DNA of 64,000 nt from Maricaulis parjimensis (lineage in GTDB: Bacteria; Pseudomonadota; Alphaproteobacteria; Caulobacterales; Maricaulaceae). Position numbers and translations under genes: made by a program. Each line of letters starts with the position of its first letter. Within the stretch, counting starts at the first letter, position 1. Below, one piece after another: positions 1 to 7,912 of this stretch. The notes under the pieces are model-generated. The model saw only the letters and a program-made list of their open reading frames with translations. It was not told the DNA's origin and made no database searches. Where the stretch lies: contig NZ_JADOTT010000010.1 of NCBI RefSeq assembly GCF_016817355.1, forward strand, positions 1-64,000, given 5' to 3'.

Positions 1-140
1 GAGCCATCATCCAGCAGCATCTCGATCCGCTCGCGCGCCGTCAGCTTGCCCTTGGCATGCTGCGCTTCAATCCGCGCCTCACCACCACCCAGACGGGCCG
101 CAGAACGCTTGGCTTCCAGCTGATCGAGAACGTCTTTCAT
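1..140 (-). CDS. pccB: Propionyl-CoA carboxylase beta subunit, N-terminal fragment (cut by window edge)
   Basis: The first 46 codons of a minus-strand gene that runs out of the window. The start ATG is at 140-138, and the peptide begins [20 protein letters not shown] followed by a [13 protein letters not shown] segment, the recognisable N-terminus of biotin-dependent acyl-CoA carboxyltransferase subunits of the PccB type. The family transfers carboxyl from carboxybiotin to propionyl-CoA to give methylmalonyl-CoA in the cytoplasm. It is divergent from the acetyltransferase gene starting at 289. The identification rests on this short segment only; another acyl-CoA carboxylase beta subunit is possible but less likely. 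Confidence 0.8.
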   Translation of the reverse strand, partial: MKDVLDQLEAKRSAARLGGGEARIEAQHAKGKLTARERIEMLLDDG

Positions 141-288
141 CAAAGGCTTCCTTCCCCGGAAAATCTTGTGTGTCTGCTCGATAGCAGAGGCCGGGCCGGA
201 CAGGCAATGAAACGAGTGTGCTTGGCCGCTCCGGATCGGCGCGCATTTTGCAGTGCCAACAGGGAAACCTCAGGGGGAGCAAGGCCAG

Positions 289-1380
289 ATGGCGCCGGGC
301 ATTTCGACGCAAATCATCACGGTGGATCAGCTGACAGACGGTCAGCGGATGGCCTGGAAGGCCATGCAGGACAGCAATTTCGCGCTGGCCTCACCCTATT
401 TTGCGCCTGAATTCACCGAAATCCTGGCCACCCACAGGGCCGATACGCGCATTCTGATCGTGTCCCGCAACGGAACGCTGGCCGGCTTCCTGCCGATGCA
501 TCTGTCCCGTTCCGGTGTGGCCCGTCCGATCGGGGGGCCGCTGGGCGATCATCACGGCTTCATCACCGACCAGCCGGAACTGGACCTGGAGGCCGCGCTG
601 ATGAGCGCCGGCTTCGGCGTCTTTGCCTTCCATGGGGCGCTGGCCGACCAGACCGCCTTCCTGAAGCATTGCGACGGCCCGCCGGAGATCTCCTGGGTGT
701 CCGACCTGACCCGCGGCTATGACGCCTTCATGGCCGAGTGCGCCGCCAATGACGCCAAGGCGATGCGCAATATCCGCGCCCGCCTGCGCAAGCTGGAAAA
801 TCTGGACGCCAAGGTCGTCTTCCGCATTGACGACCGTCGGCCGGAAGCCCTCGACGCGCTGATCACCGCCAAGCGCGAGCAATATCGCCGGACCCATGCC
901 CTCGACATTTTCGTCGCGCCCTGGGTCCAGGCCACGATCCTGGACCTGTTCGAGACCCGCGAACCGGGCCTGCGCGGCCTGCTCTCCACGCTGGAGATCG
1001 ATGGCCAGCTGGCCGCCGCCCATTTCGGCATGCGCTCCCAGAGCGTGCTGCACTACTGGTTCCCGGTCTTCTGGCCGGAACACGCCAATCTGGGGCCGGG
1101 CCTGTCGCTCTATTGCGAAATGGCGCGGGAGCTCAGCCGTGACGGGATCACACAGATCCACATGGGTCCGGGCGATTACGACTTCAAACGCCGTCTGGGC
1201 AATGCCGGTTTCGGCGTGGTCTCGGGCCAGGCGCAGCGCCCCTCCCTCACCCAGGCCGTCATTGCCGCGGGTCGCGGGCTGGACCGGTTTGCCCAATCCC
1301 TGCCCCTGGGCCGGGCGTCAAACTGGCCCGGCAAGGCGATCCGCCGGATCGACAAATGGGCCAGCGTGCACGCTCTCTAG
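289..1380 (+). CDS. GNAT-family acetyltransferase of the CelD/BcsL (FemAB-like) type
   Basis: A 363-residue cytoplasmic protein resembling the Acetyltransf_6 (CelD/BcsL) proteins, which carry a FemAB-like GNAT fold. The family-like C-terminal half has the DGQLAAAHFGMRSQSVLHYW strand-turn-strand and the HMGPGDYDFKRRLG segment typical of these enzymes, where the last part binds the acyl donor. Substrate is unknown; relatives act on exopolysaccharide or cell-envelope components. A GTG at 253 would add 12 residues, but the ATG at 289 has AGGGGGAG 9 nt upstream and is preferred. Its stop overlaps the stop of the converging secreted-protein gene by 3 nt. Confidence 0.7.
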   Translation: MAPGISTQIITVDQLTDGQRMAWKAMQDSNFALASPYFAPEFTEILATHRADTRILIVSRNGTLAGFLPMHLSRSGVARPIGGPLGDHHGFITDQPELDLEAALMSAGFGVFAFHGALADQTAFLKHCDGPPEISWVSDLTRGYDAFMAECAANDAKAMRNIRARLRKLENLDAKVVFRIDDRRPEALDALITAKREQYRRTHALDIFVAPWVQATILDLFETREPGLRGLLSTLEIDGQLAAAHFGMRSQSVLHYWFPVFWPEHANLGPGLSLYCEMARELSRDGITQIHMGPGDYDFKRRLGNAGFGVVSGQAQRPSLTQAVIAAGRGLDRFAQSLPLGRASNWPGKAIRRIDKWASVHAL

Positions 1381-1916
1381 CGTGCCGACGCCGTATACAG
1401 CGTCAGCCCTTCAGCGAAGTCGTAGAATGCCGTCATCCGGGGCAGGAGCTGGCCTCGCATGGTCGTGCAGGTCACCGTGACAAGCGTGTCCGCGCCACTG
1501 ATCGACACGATCATGAATTCCAGCTGTTGACCGCTGGCATTGGCCGCCAGGAGATTGCGCATGCTGGGACGGCCATTGATGGTGACGACTTCGGTCAGAT
1601 AGCCCTGCGTCGCATCCGTGCCGGCCGCACGCAATTGCTGGCGGAAACTCTCCGGCGTGACGCTGGAGAAATAATCATTCCATTCCGCGGCACTGCCATT
1701 CACCGGCGATGAGCCGATATTGCAATTGGAGCCATCCTGGGTCTGCGATCCATCGGACGGATACCAGGTCGGCAGTCCGGCAGCCTGGGAGCCGGATTCC
1801 GAATAGGTCCAGCCCGGAATGGAGCGGCCATCATAGAGACCGGATTGATAGGCCTGCGCCTGAACCCCGGCCATGCCGGCCAGCCAGACAATCCCCACTG
1901 CCAGAAGTGCACGCAT
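1377..1916 (-). CDS. Secreted hypothetical protein with signal peptide
   Basis: A 179-residue protein I do not recognise. Residues 1-22 form a classic Sec signal peptide ending in GVQAQA, so the mature protein is predicted to be periplasmic or secreted. The mature part is rich in Ser, Gly and Thr, with two Cys residues (one in GSNCNIGSS, one in VTVTCTTM) that may form a disulfide. It sits tail to tail with the acetyltransferase gene and overlaps its stop. No catalytic motif was seen. Confidence 0.65.
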   Translation of the reverse strand: MRALLAVGIVWLAGMAGVQAQAYQSGLYDGRSIPGWTYSESGSQAAGLPTWYPSDGSQTQDGSNCNIGSSPVNGSAAEWNDYFSSVTPESFRQQLRAAGTDATQGYLTEVVTINGRPSMRNLLAANASGQQLEFMIVSISGADTLVTVTCTTMRGQLLPRMTAFYDFAEGLTLYTASAR

Positions 1917-2059
1917 GATATCCCCCTTCGCTTGCTGAATGAGAGCCTAGACCATGCCGTCAGACAGACAAAGCCGGGAAGGTTCAGTCAGCCCGTATGG
2001 GGCCAGACGCCCAGGCGGGATCGTACGGCACGAGCCGGACAGACATCCGCAAATGCCCG

Positions 2060-2749
2060 TTACTGGAACGGGTTCAGCTTTTTCAGGAAATACTGCAGGC
2101 CACCGCGGTTTTCCTTGCGGTCGAGCTCTTCCTGGGAGGTCAGGAAGGTGGTCTGCACCACATAGCGCTCACCCTCGAAGGGCAGATGCCCGTGCCAGGA
2201 ATGATCATCGCGCAGGAAGGCGAAGACATAGCCGGCCAGCGGCGGGACTTCCTCGGTGAAGTCGTCGAAATCCTTCGGCCCGTTCAGCACGCGGATACAG
2301 CCGGCACCCGTGCCATCCCACTCGGCATTGAGATAGGTCAGCATGGTCAGGATTTTCGACTTCGAGTCATTGTGGATCGGACCGTCGGAGAGCTGCGACA
2401 GGCGGCGCACGGTGATCATGCGCGGCTTTTGCGTGAAATCGACGCCAAATTTCTCGGTCAGGACTTCGGCCAGTTCGGCGGAGTTGAGGTCTTCCATCAG
2501 GCGCTGGAACTCGCCTGTGGCCTCCAGCTTGGAGAGCGGCAAATAGCCCGGCTTGTTGATGGCGGGATAATCCCGGCGCACATCGGCGGCCTCATCCGAG
2601 GTGAGCGCGCCTTCGGCGACGAAATAATTATAGGGCTCGGTGCGCAGGCGGGCCGACCGCAGCGCGTCGAAATCCATCATGCCGCCCGGCCCGGTTTTGC
2701 CGGATTTGGGGGGTTCAGCGCTGGTGTTTTCGGCGACGGTTTCAGCCAT
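2060..2749 (-). CDS. 2-oxoglutarate/Fe(II)-dependent dioxygenase
   Basis: A 229-residue oxygenase with the jelly-roll metal triad: His126-x-Asp128 in GPIHNDSKSK, a distal His186 in HSWHGH, and Arg195 in GERYVVQ for the 2-oxoglutarate carboxylate. Substrate is unknown; the fold fits hydroxylation of a protein or small molecule. A GTG at 2758 lies in frame, but the ATG at 2749 has GGAG 8 nt upstream and is preferred. It lies between the ATP12 gene and the acetyltransferase/pccB region, separate from the two oxygenases of the sulfotransferase island at 46-51 kb. Confidence 0.8.
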   Translation of the reverse strand: MAETVAENTSAEPPKSGKTGPGGMMDFDALRSARLRTEPYNYFVAEGALTSDEAADVRRDYPAINKPGYLPLSKLEATGEFQRLMEDLNSAELAEVLTEKFGVDFTQKPRMITVRRLSQLSDGPIHNDSKSKILTMLTYLNAEWDGTGAGCIRVLNGPKDFDDFTEEVPPLAGYVFAFLRDDHSWHGHLPFEGERYVVQTTFLTSQEELDRKENRGGLQYFLKKLNPFQ

Positions 2750-2803
2750 CACATCCACTCCGATCAGTTTATGCGAGGCAATCTAACGCAGCTTGGCCCG
2801 GCT

Positions 2804-3571
2804 TCAAACCGCGCCAGCCGCGTCCAAAGCGCGCAGCATGGCATGGACCGCGACCAGCTCGGTCTTCAACAGGGCCAGACGTTCGGCGGCCTCGCTGTCC
2901 TCACCCCAATGACTGGCCTGGAAGGCTTCATCGATCGTGGACAGGGCAAAGGCCTTCTCGCCATCAATCTCGCCTTCCAGCAGGGCCAGGCCGAGAATGG
3001 CCGAACCACACACTGCCGTGGCATGGGCCAGAGCCGTCAGTCGCCATTTATCCTGCTCGCCGGCCTTGGCCATCACGCGCTGCAGGGCGATCGGATCCTG
3101 GTCGACCGGCAGCACGCCCGTCGCCGGCACGAAATGCGCGCCGAACCTCGTGTCCATCCAGGCCAGCATCGGATCCCAGGCTGCGGCCTGCGCAGCCACA
3201 AGCTCGGCCGGGTCCGGTGCCCGGAAGCACAAAAGATCGGTCGCGGCATAGCGCGTGACTTCCGCCACGGTGGCGTCCAGGGCCTCGCCCATCCGGTCCA
3301 GCGCGACAAAGCACAGGCGCGTGGTCGGCATGGACGGCGCATCGATCCGCTCGCCCTGGGCCTCCCATTCCGCCGCGATCAGCCGGGCCAGCGCCTCGGT
3401 CGGGACTTCCAGCGACGTCTTGGCCGGTGTCTTCACGGCGCGGCCATCCAGACGGACGGCATAGCCGGTCTCCACGGCTTCCACAGAGACGGTCTCGTAG
3501 AAGCGTTTCGGGCGGGCATCTTCCGGCTTGGGCAGGCGCACGCCGGGCTTGGTTTCGTATTTCTCGGTCAT
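2804..3571 (-). CDS. ATP12 family chaperone protein
   Basis: A 255-residue protein matching the ATP12 family: an N-terminal KRFYETVSVEAVE segment, the VRLDGRAVKTPAKTSLEVPT strand region, IAAEWEAQGERIDAPSMP and TRYAATDLLCFRAP. In mitochondria ATP12 binds the F1 alpha subunit during ATP synthase assembly, and the family is characteristic of Alphaproteobacteria and mitochondria. It starts inside the end of the upstream HAD gene (4-nt ATGA overlap), so the two are translationally coupled. The order HAD-ATP12 next to rluC and crcB is a common alphaproteobacterial arrangement (from memory). Confidence 0.92.
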   Translation of the reverse strand: MTEKYETKPGVRLPKPEDARPKRFYETVSVEAVETGYAVRLDGRAVKTPAKTSLEVPTEALARLIAAEWEAQGERIDAPSMPTTRLCFVALDRMGEALDATVAEVTRYAATDLLCFRAPDPAELVAAQAAAWDPMLAWMDTRFGAHFVPATGVLPVDQDPIALQRVMAKAGEQDKWRLTALAHATAVCGSAILGLALLEGEIDGEKAFALSTIDEAFQASHWGEDSEAAERLALLKTELVAVHAMLRALDAAGAV

Positions 3572-4263
3572 GCGACCCGTCCTTCCACACCTGCCCCGAA
3601 GGCGTCCAGCGCCGCATTCAGCGCGCCAAAGTCATGATGGATGGAATGCGCCCCACCCTCGCGGATCTCGTCCTCGGTATGGAAACCCCAGCTGACGCCC
3701 AGCGTATGGACACCGGCATTGCGGCCCATTTCCATGTCGAAACGCGTATCGCCGATCATCACCACCTGATGCGGATCGGTGCCGGTCTCGCGCATTGCAT
3801 CCAGCACCATGCGCGGATGCGGCTTGCCCGGTCCGCCATCCACCGTGTGCAGCGTATCGAACAGGCGGTGCAGATCATGATGACCGAAAACGATATCCAG
3901 GCCGCGCCGGGCCTTGCCCGTCGCCACACCCAGCAGCCAGCCCTCATCGGCCAGCCGCTCCACCGTCTCCAGCGCACCCTCATAGAGCGGTTCCTCGAAC
4001 CCGCTCTCGGCGCGCTGTTCCACGAAGGCTTCCTTGTAGAAAGTCGCCAGCTGCAAGATGCGCTCGGCGGGATAGTCTTCCGGCGCCAAGCGGGCGATCG
4101 CCTCGGTCAGCTCCAGCCCGACAATCGTGCGGGTGCGGTCATATTCGATCGGCGGCAGGCCGGCGCGGGCAAAGGCTCGTTCCATGGCTTGCTGGATCAC
4201 CTTGCGGCTGTCGATCAGCGTGCCGTCAATATCCCAGACAGCGAGTTTGAGCGGGGCGGACAT
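3568..4263 (-). CDS. HAD-superfamily phosphatase (phosphoglycolate phosphatase-like)
   Basis: A 231-residue HAD subfamily IA hydrolase. Motif I is WDIDGTLIDS with nucleophile Asp11 and acid/base Asp13; motif II is the VATGKARRGLD region; motifs III/IV are KPHPRMVLDA and VMIGDTRFDMEMGRNAG. It probably removes phosphate from a small sugar phosphate or phosphoglycolate in the cytoplasm; the exact substrate cannot be read from the sequence. The 3' end overlaps the ATP12 gene by 4 nt. Confidence 0.88.
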   Translation of the reverse strand: MSAPLKLAVWDIDGTLIDSRKVIQQAMERAFARAGLPPIEYDRTRTIVGLELTEAIARLAPEDYPAERILQLATFYKEAFVEQRAESGFEEPLYEGALETVERLADEGWLLGVATGKARRGLDIVFGHHDLHRLFDTLHTVDGGPGKPHPRMVLDAMRETGTDPHQVVMIGDTRFDMEMGRNAGVHTLGVSWGFHTEDEIREGGAHSIHHDFGALNAALDAFGAGVEGRVA

Positions 4264-4372
4264 GGCGTCTCCGGTTGGGGCTTGCCCGCGAGATAGAAGC
4301 CTGCTTGCCGCTTGGCAAGACAGGGGCGCGGCATGCTAGCTATGCATCCCCGCCGAACCGGAGTTGCGTGCC

Positions 4373-4693
4373 ATGACCTCACCCGCCGATCTCACCGACG
4401 CCCAGCGCACCGAACTGGACGCCGCCGCCTTCCGCCGTCTCCTGGCGCATCTGGACGCCCACAAGGAAGTCCAGAATATCGATCTCATGCTGCTGGCCGA
4501 TTTCTGCCGCAACTGCCTGGGCGATTGGTGGAGCGAAGCGGCCGCCGAACGCGGCCTGGAAGTTTCCAGGGAGGCTGGCCGCGAACGCGTCTACGGCATG
4601 CCCTACTCCGAGTGGAAAGCAAACCACCAGGCTGAAGCCAGTCCGGAAAAGATCGCGGCTTTCAAGGCGAAACAAGCGGCCAAGGCAGACTGA
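4373..4693 (+). CDS. DUF1244 domain protein
   Basis: A 106-residue conserved protein of unknown function. The core LLADFCRNCLGDWW, with Cys45 and Cys48, followed by RERVYGMPYSEWK, is the signature of the DUF1244 family of proteobacteria. The CxxC pair suggests metal binding or redox chemistry, which is not shown. The ATG at 4373 has GGAG 9 nt upstream; an in-frame TTG at 4364 is rejected. It is a single gene, convergent with rluC, with a 95-bp palindromic repeat in between. Confidence 0.85.
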   Translation: MTSPADLTDAQRTELDAAAFRRLLAHLDAHKEVQNIDLMLLADFCRNCLGDWWSEAAAERGLEVSREAGRERVYGMPYSEWKANHQAEASPEKIAAFKAKQAAKAD

Positions 4694-4712
4694 GTACCGG
4701 CGCTATTTTCAC

Positions 4713-4807
4713 CCGTCATCCCACGGGGCCCAAAGGGCATCCGGGGGACCTGAGCTAACCTGTCGGCAGGATGGGTGAGGTCCCCCGGACAAGCCGGGGG
4801 ATGACGG
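4713..4807 (+). repeat. 95-bp dispersed palindromic repeat, copy 1
   Basis: The element begins CCGTCATCCC and ends GGGATGACGG, a perfect 10-bp terminal inverted repeat. A second copy lies inverted at 63385-63479 and differs at 8 of 95 positions by hand alignment, with no gaps. This copy sits between the converging ends of the DUF1244 gene and rluC. The pattern fits a REP/MITE-like element; it could also act as a bidirectional terminator. Confidence 0.9.
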
Positions 4808-4838
4808 TGTTGGATCGGAACAAGTTCAGAGCGAAGAA

Positions 4839-5831
4839 CTAGGCCAGATCCTCTTCCACCGCCGCTTCTTCGATCTCATTGGCGAAGAAGCCCAGCGTGT
4901 CGAAAATCTTCTGGGTCTGGCGCGGCAGGTCCGCGGTCAGGACCAGCGGCTTCTTGCCCTCGCGCGGAATTTCCAGGCGGCGGGCATGCAGGCAGAGCCG
5001 GCGGTCGAGATCTTCCGGCGCTTCGCGGTCGCAGGTGTATTTGCGGTCGCCGAGAATGGCATGGCCCATGGCGGCCAGATGGACGCGCAGCTGGTGGGTC
5101 CGCCCCGTCACCGGGCGCAGGGCCACCCAGGCGGCTTTCTGGCCGGCCTCGCTCACCACGACATAGCGGGTCAGGGCGTGGCTGGCGCCCTCATCGCCAT
5201 GGCGGGCGGCGACCATGGTCTCGCGCTCTGAATCAGCGCCAGCTCCGGCGGCCTTCTTCATGAAGCCCTTGATCTCGCCCATTTTCGGCTTGGGCACACC
5301 CAGGGCGATCGCCCAATAGGTTTTCTTCGTCTTGTGCGACTGGAAGGCCTTGGCCAGTTTCGCCGTCGCCTTGGGCCCCTTGCCCACGATCACGACACCG
5401 GACGTATCCTTGTCGAGCCGGTGCACCAGGCGCGGACGCTCCAGCCCCTCGCCGAACGCATCCAGCAGACCGTCCAGATGGCGCGTCGTCTTGGATCCGC
5501 CCTGCACGGCCAGACCGGCCGGCTTGTTGAAGGCGATCAGCTCGGCATCCTCATAGATGACCAGCGAGCGGACGAAATCGATATCCTCGTCCGACAGGCG
5601 CGGCCTCGGCTTGCGCTCGCTCGGCTCGGGCAGCGGCGGAATGCGGATTTCCTGACCGGCAGAGACCCGGCTATCCCCTTTCACACGGCCGCCATCGACC
5701 CGGATCTGCCCCTTGCGGCAGAGCTTCTGGACCATGATCGCGGAGACATGGGGGAAGCGCCGCTTGAACCAGCGGTCCACACGGGAGCCATCCTCGGACG
5801 GCTCGACCTTGAGGGTCTGAACACCACTCAT
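4839..5831 (-). CDS. rluC: 23S rRNA pseudouridine synthase, RluC/RluA family
   Basis: A 330-residue protein with an N-terminal S4 RNA-binding domain (about 12-65) and a RluA-type catalytic domain. The catalytic motif HRLDKDTSG is at 137-145 with nucleophile Asp140, and GRTHQLRVHLAAMGHAILGD follows near residue 245. RluC isomerises uridines 955, 2504 and 2580 of 23S rRNA in E. coli; the exact sites here are inferred. Its start overlaps the crcB stop by 4 nt, a coupled pair. Confidence 0.88.
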   Translation of the reverse strand: MSGVQTLKVEPSEDGSRVDRWFKRRFPHVSAIMVQKLCRKGQIRVDGGRVKGDSRVSAGQEIRIPPLPEPSERKPRPRLSDEDIDFVRSLVIYEDAELIAFNKPAGLAVQGGSKTTRHLDGLLDAFGEGLERPRLVHRLDKDTSGVVIVGKGPKATAKLAKAFQSHKTKKTYWAIALGVPKPKMGEIKGFMKKAAGAGADSERETMVAARHGDEGASHALTRYVVVSEAGQKAAWVALRPVTGRTHQLRVHLAAMGHAILGDRKYTCDREAPEDLDRRLCLHARRLEIPREGKKPLVLTADLPRQTQKIFDTLGFFANEIEEAAVEEDLA

Positions 5832-6226
5832 GCCAACACCTTTCGCATCACGAACAATCCGACAAACACCGCGCCCAGGCAGAGCAGGACAGAGCCTGCA
5901 GCATAGGAAAAGGCCAGCATCATCTGCTTGCGCTCAATCATCTGGGCCAGCTCCAGCGAGAAGGCGGAGAAGGTGGTGAACCCGCCCAGTAATCCCACAG
6001 CGCCGAAGAGCCGGATATCATGATCCATCGCGCCCCGGCCCGACAGGGCCAGCCAACCGACCAGGAGCCCCATGATCAGCCCGCCCAGAACATTCGCCAC
6101 CAGCGTACCCCAAGGCAGACCCAGCGGCATGTCCGGCCCAAGCCAGCGCAAAGCGGCCCGCCCGACCAGATGGCGCGAGATTGCACCGAGTGCGCCCCCG
6201 GCGCCGATCAGCAAGAGATTTGTCAT
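5828..6226 (-). CDS. crcB: Fluoride ion exporter CrcB/Fluc
   Basis: A 132-residue membrane protein with four hydrophobic segments and the family motifs GGALGAISRH near the N-terminus and GGFTTFSAFSLE in the third helix, which contributes the phenylalanine/threonine lining of the fluoride pore. CrcB proteins form dual-topology dimers that export fluoride across the inner membrane. The ATG at 6226 gives the standard length; longer in-frame starts add a non-conserved tail. No fluoride riboswitch consensus is visible upstream. It is coupled to rluC by an ATGA overlap. Confidence 0.92.
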   Translation of the reverse strand: MTNLLLIGAGGALGAISRHLVGRAALRWLGPDMPLGLPWGTLVANVLGGLIMGLLVGWLALSGRGAMDHDIRLFGAVGLLGGFTTFSAFSLELAQMIERKQMMLAFSYAAGSVLLCLGAVFVGLFVMRKVLA

Positions 6227-6469
6227 GGCGGCTCGATACGGCGCAGGCGGACATGACGCAAGCAGAATGGCTTTCCAGCGGTCGCCCGCTATGTCTCGCC
6301 GCAGGCTCCGCCCAACCACCCTTTCTTATTTGTCATGCTAACAAACGTTTAATATGCATTTTTGCAATGCTGCATTCGCGAAATAGCTCTTCCGGAATTT
6401 CGCTAAGTCCTTATTTACCAAGACGCGAACCGGGAGGGCCCGGTCTCGCCAAGAGAAAAGGACTTCAAG

Positions 6470-6571
6470 ATGGACCGCGTCACTTCAACCCTGTCGACGG
6501 TGATCAACATCCTCTTCGTGGCCGGTGTGTTTGGGGCCATGACGATCGCGCTGTCCGGCGCGGTTGCCTAA
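6470..6571 (+). CDS. 33-residue small hydrophobic membrane peptide
   Basis: A small reading frame beginning MDRVTSTLSTVINILFVAGV, mostly one predicted transmembrane helix (about residues 9-33). AAAGGA lies 6-7 nt before the ATG, and a strong rho-independent terminator follows at 6658-6689, so it looks like a self-contained transcription unit. I do not recognise a family. The transcript could alternatively be a small RNA. It lies between divergent crcB and the DUF6624-like gene. Confidence 0.5.
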   Translation: MDRVTSTLSTVINILFVAGVFGAMTIALSGAVA

Positions 6572-6657
6572 GACCTGAACGGCTACGATCCCGGTCCCTG
6601 CTGCCTCACCGCCTCACGAGACAGCACGTACCGGTCGGATCGAGACCCTCAAACAAG

Positions 6658-6689
6658 AGCGGGAGCTGCCCCTACAGCTCCCGCTTTTT
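6658..6689 (+). terminator. Rho-independent terminator after the 33-residue gene
   Basis: A perfect 10-bp stem AGCGGGAGCT/AGCTCCCGCT around a short loop, followed by TTTTTGTTT. It ends the small transcript starting upstream of 6470 and insulates the DUF6624-like gene. Confidence 0.88.
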
Positions 6690-6752
6690 GTTTGCGCTCT
6701 TGGCAGTGGGCGTGAACACCCTAGACTGGCGCTTCAGTCAGGAGATCGTGTC

Positions 6753-7466
6753 ATGTTGCTCACAGCGCTCGCTGGAATCCTGCTTGTGCAGGATGCCCCG
6801 GCCCCTCAAACCGATGAGCCGCCCGCATCCGAAGTGAGCGAGCCGACCGGCCCGCCAACCGATGCGGCGACCCTGATCGAAGAGATCGGCTATCAGCATG
6901 TCTCTTACGTCGAGCTGGCCGCAGAGCTGGCCGCCCGGCGGGCCCGCGAACGCTATCTGCCCAGCCTGATCATTCCCGTCATCGGACGCACCGATCTGGA
7001 GGATGGGGCCCAGGTTGAGATCATGCGCGCCTTCTCCGTGGAGATCGCGCAGCTGGAAGCGGAGAATAATCGCTGGGCCATCGGCCAGCTGGATCCGGAA
7101 TACTTCCCCATTCTCTATGCGGAAGCGCCGGACATGGCGCAGCAAATCCTGCGCTGGGCCGAGCGGGACGACACCTCGCAGCCGGCCATTATCGCCGCCC
7201 TGGAACCCGTCGCGCTGAGCGGGAATTATGACGGCGCAGCCTTTGCCGGCATGGCCGACAGCCTCGCTGTCGCCGAAGGCCAGCCTCAGCCCTATGGCAC
7301 GCAGATGCTCTGCGAAGCGGGCCAGACCGCACTCGCCCCGATCCTGGAACCGGAAGCCCTGGACGAGCGCCGCGCGGCGCTGGGCCTGCCGCCGCTCGAT
7401 CCGGCGGCTTTCACAGGCGAAGCCTGCGAAAGCGAAACTGCCGAAACGGGCGACGGCGAGGACTAG
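6753..7466 (+). CDS. DUF6624-like protein
   Basis: A 237-residue protein with a short hydrophobic start (MLLTALAGILLVQ), a Pro-rich linker to about residue 40, and a helical body. The C-terminal part, with GQPQPYGTQ and the segment DERRAALGLPPLDPAAF, resembles the end of DUF6624 family proteins, whose function is unknown. AGGAG lies 8 nt before the ATG. The last 15 residues are acidic. Probably exported or membrane-anchored by its N-terminus, though the signal is weak. Confidence 0.6.
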   Translation: MLLTALAGILLVQDAPAPQTDEPPASEVSEPTGPPTDAATLIEEIGYQHVSYVELAAELAARRARERYLPSLIIPVIGRTDLEDGAQVEIMRAFSVEIAQLEAENNRWAIGQLDPEYFPILYAEAPDMAQQILRWAERDDTSQPAIIAALEPVALSGNYDGAAFAGMADSLAVAEGQPQPYGTQMLCEAGQTALAPILEPEALDERRAALGLPPLDPAAFTGEACESETAETGDGED

Positions 7467-7470
7467 CGCG

Positions 7471-7845
7471 CTAGAGCTTGGTCCGCAGCGTCTGGACGAT
7501 GACCAATAGCAGCGACACGATCACGCCAATCGCGGCGATGCCCAGGATCGGGCCCGTCACGGCGGGGTCCGCCAGCTGGCCGTACAGAAAGTAGAGCGCC
7601 ACGATCATGACCAGGCTGGCCAGCTGGTGCAGACCGGTCTGCACCCAGGCCAGCAGGCCGATCTGGACGTTGAACACTTTGTAGATCATGGCCCAGACGA
7701 TCGAGAGCACACCGCCCAAGAGCATGATGTGCGCATGGGTGGGCATTTGCCCGTGATCGCCGGACCGGCCCATATGCTCGCCCAGCAGCATGCCCAGCAA
7801 CAGCCAGAGCAGGCCCAAAGTCAGATTGATGCGGATCGGTGTCAT
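7471..7845 (-). CDS. Small four-helix membrane protein with HAH motif
   Basis: A 124-residue integral membrane protein with predicted helices at about 5-23, 38-56, 68-91 and 97-120. Helix 2 begins with THAHIMLLGG (His37 and His39), reminiscent of the heme-ligand HAH segments in NnrS- and cytochrome oxidase-like small proteins, but I cannot assign a family. A role in binding heme or a metal is a guess from these histidines. It converges on the DUF6624-like gene with 4 nt between stops. Confidence 0.6.
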   Translation of the reverse strand: MTPIRINLTLGLLWLLLGMLLGEHMGRSGDHGQMPTHAHIMLLGGVLSIVWAMIYKVFNVQIGLLAWVQTGLHQLASLVMIVALYFLYGQLADPAVTGPILGIAAIGVIVSLLLVIVQTLRTKL

Positions 7846-7912
7846 CGAATTCCCCCCAGAGTTTCGTGAACCGGGAGGATTCGCCTGTTCCCCGCTTCAG
7901 GCAAGCACCGCT

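Noticed and set aside
1997-3637. A 546-codon open frame on the plus strand
   Set aside because: It runs antisense through two recognised genes, the 2OG oxygenase and ATP12.
6227-6350. Fluoride riboswitch before crcB
   Set aside because: The crcB-motif consensus and its conserved pseudoknot segments are not seen in the upstream sequence.
6340-6380. CtrA-type box upstream of the 33-residue gene
   Set aside because: TTAA is followed after 7 nt by TTTTG rather than TTAA, only half of the expected motif.
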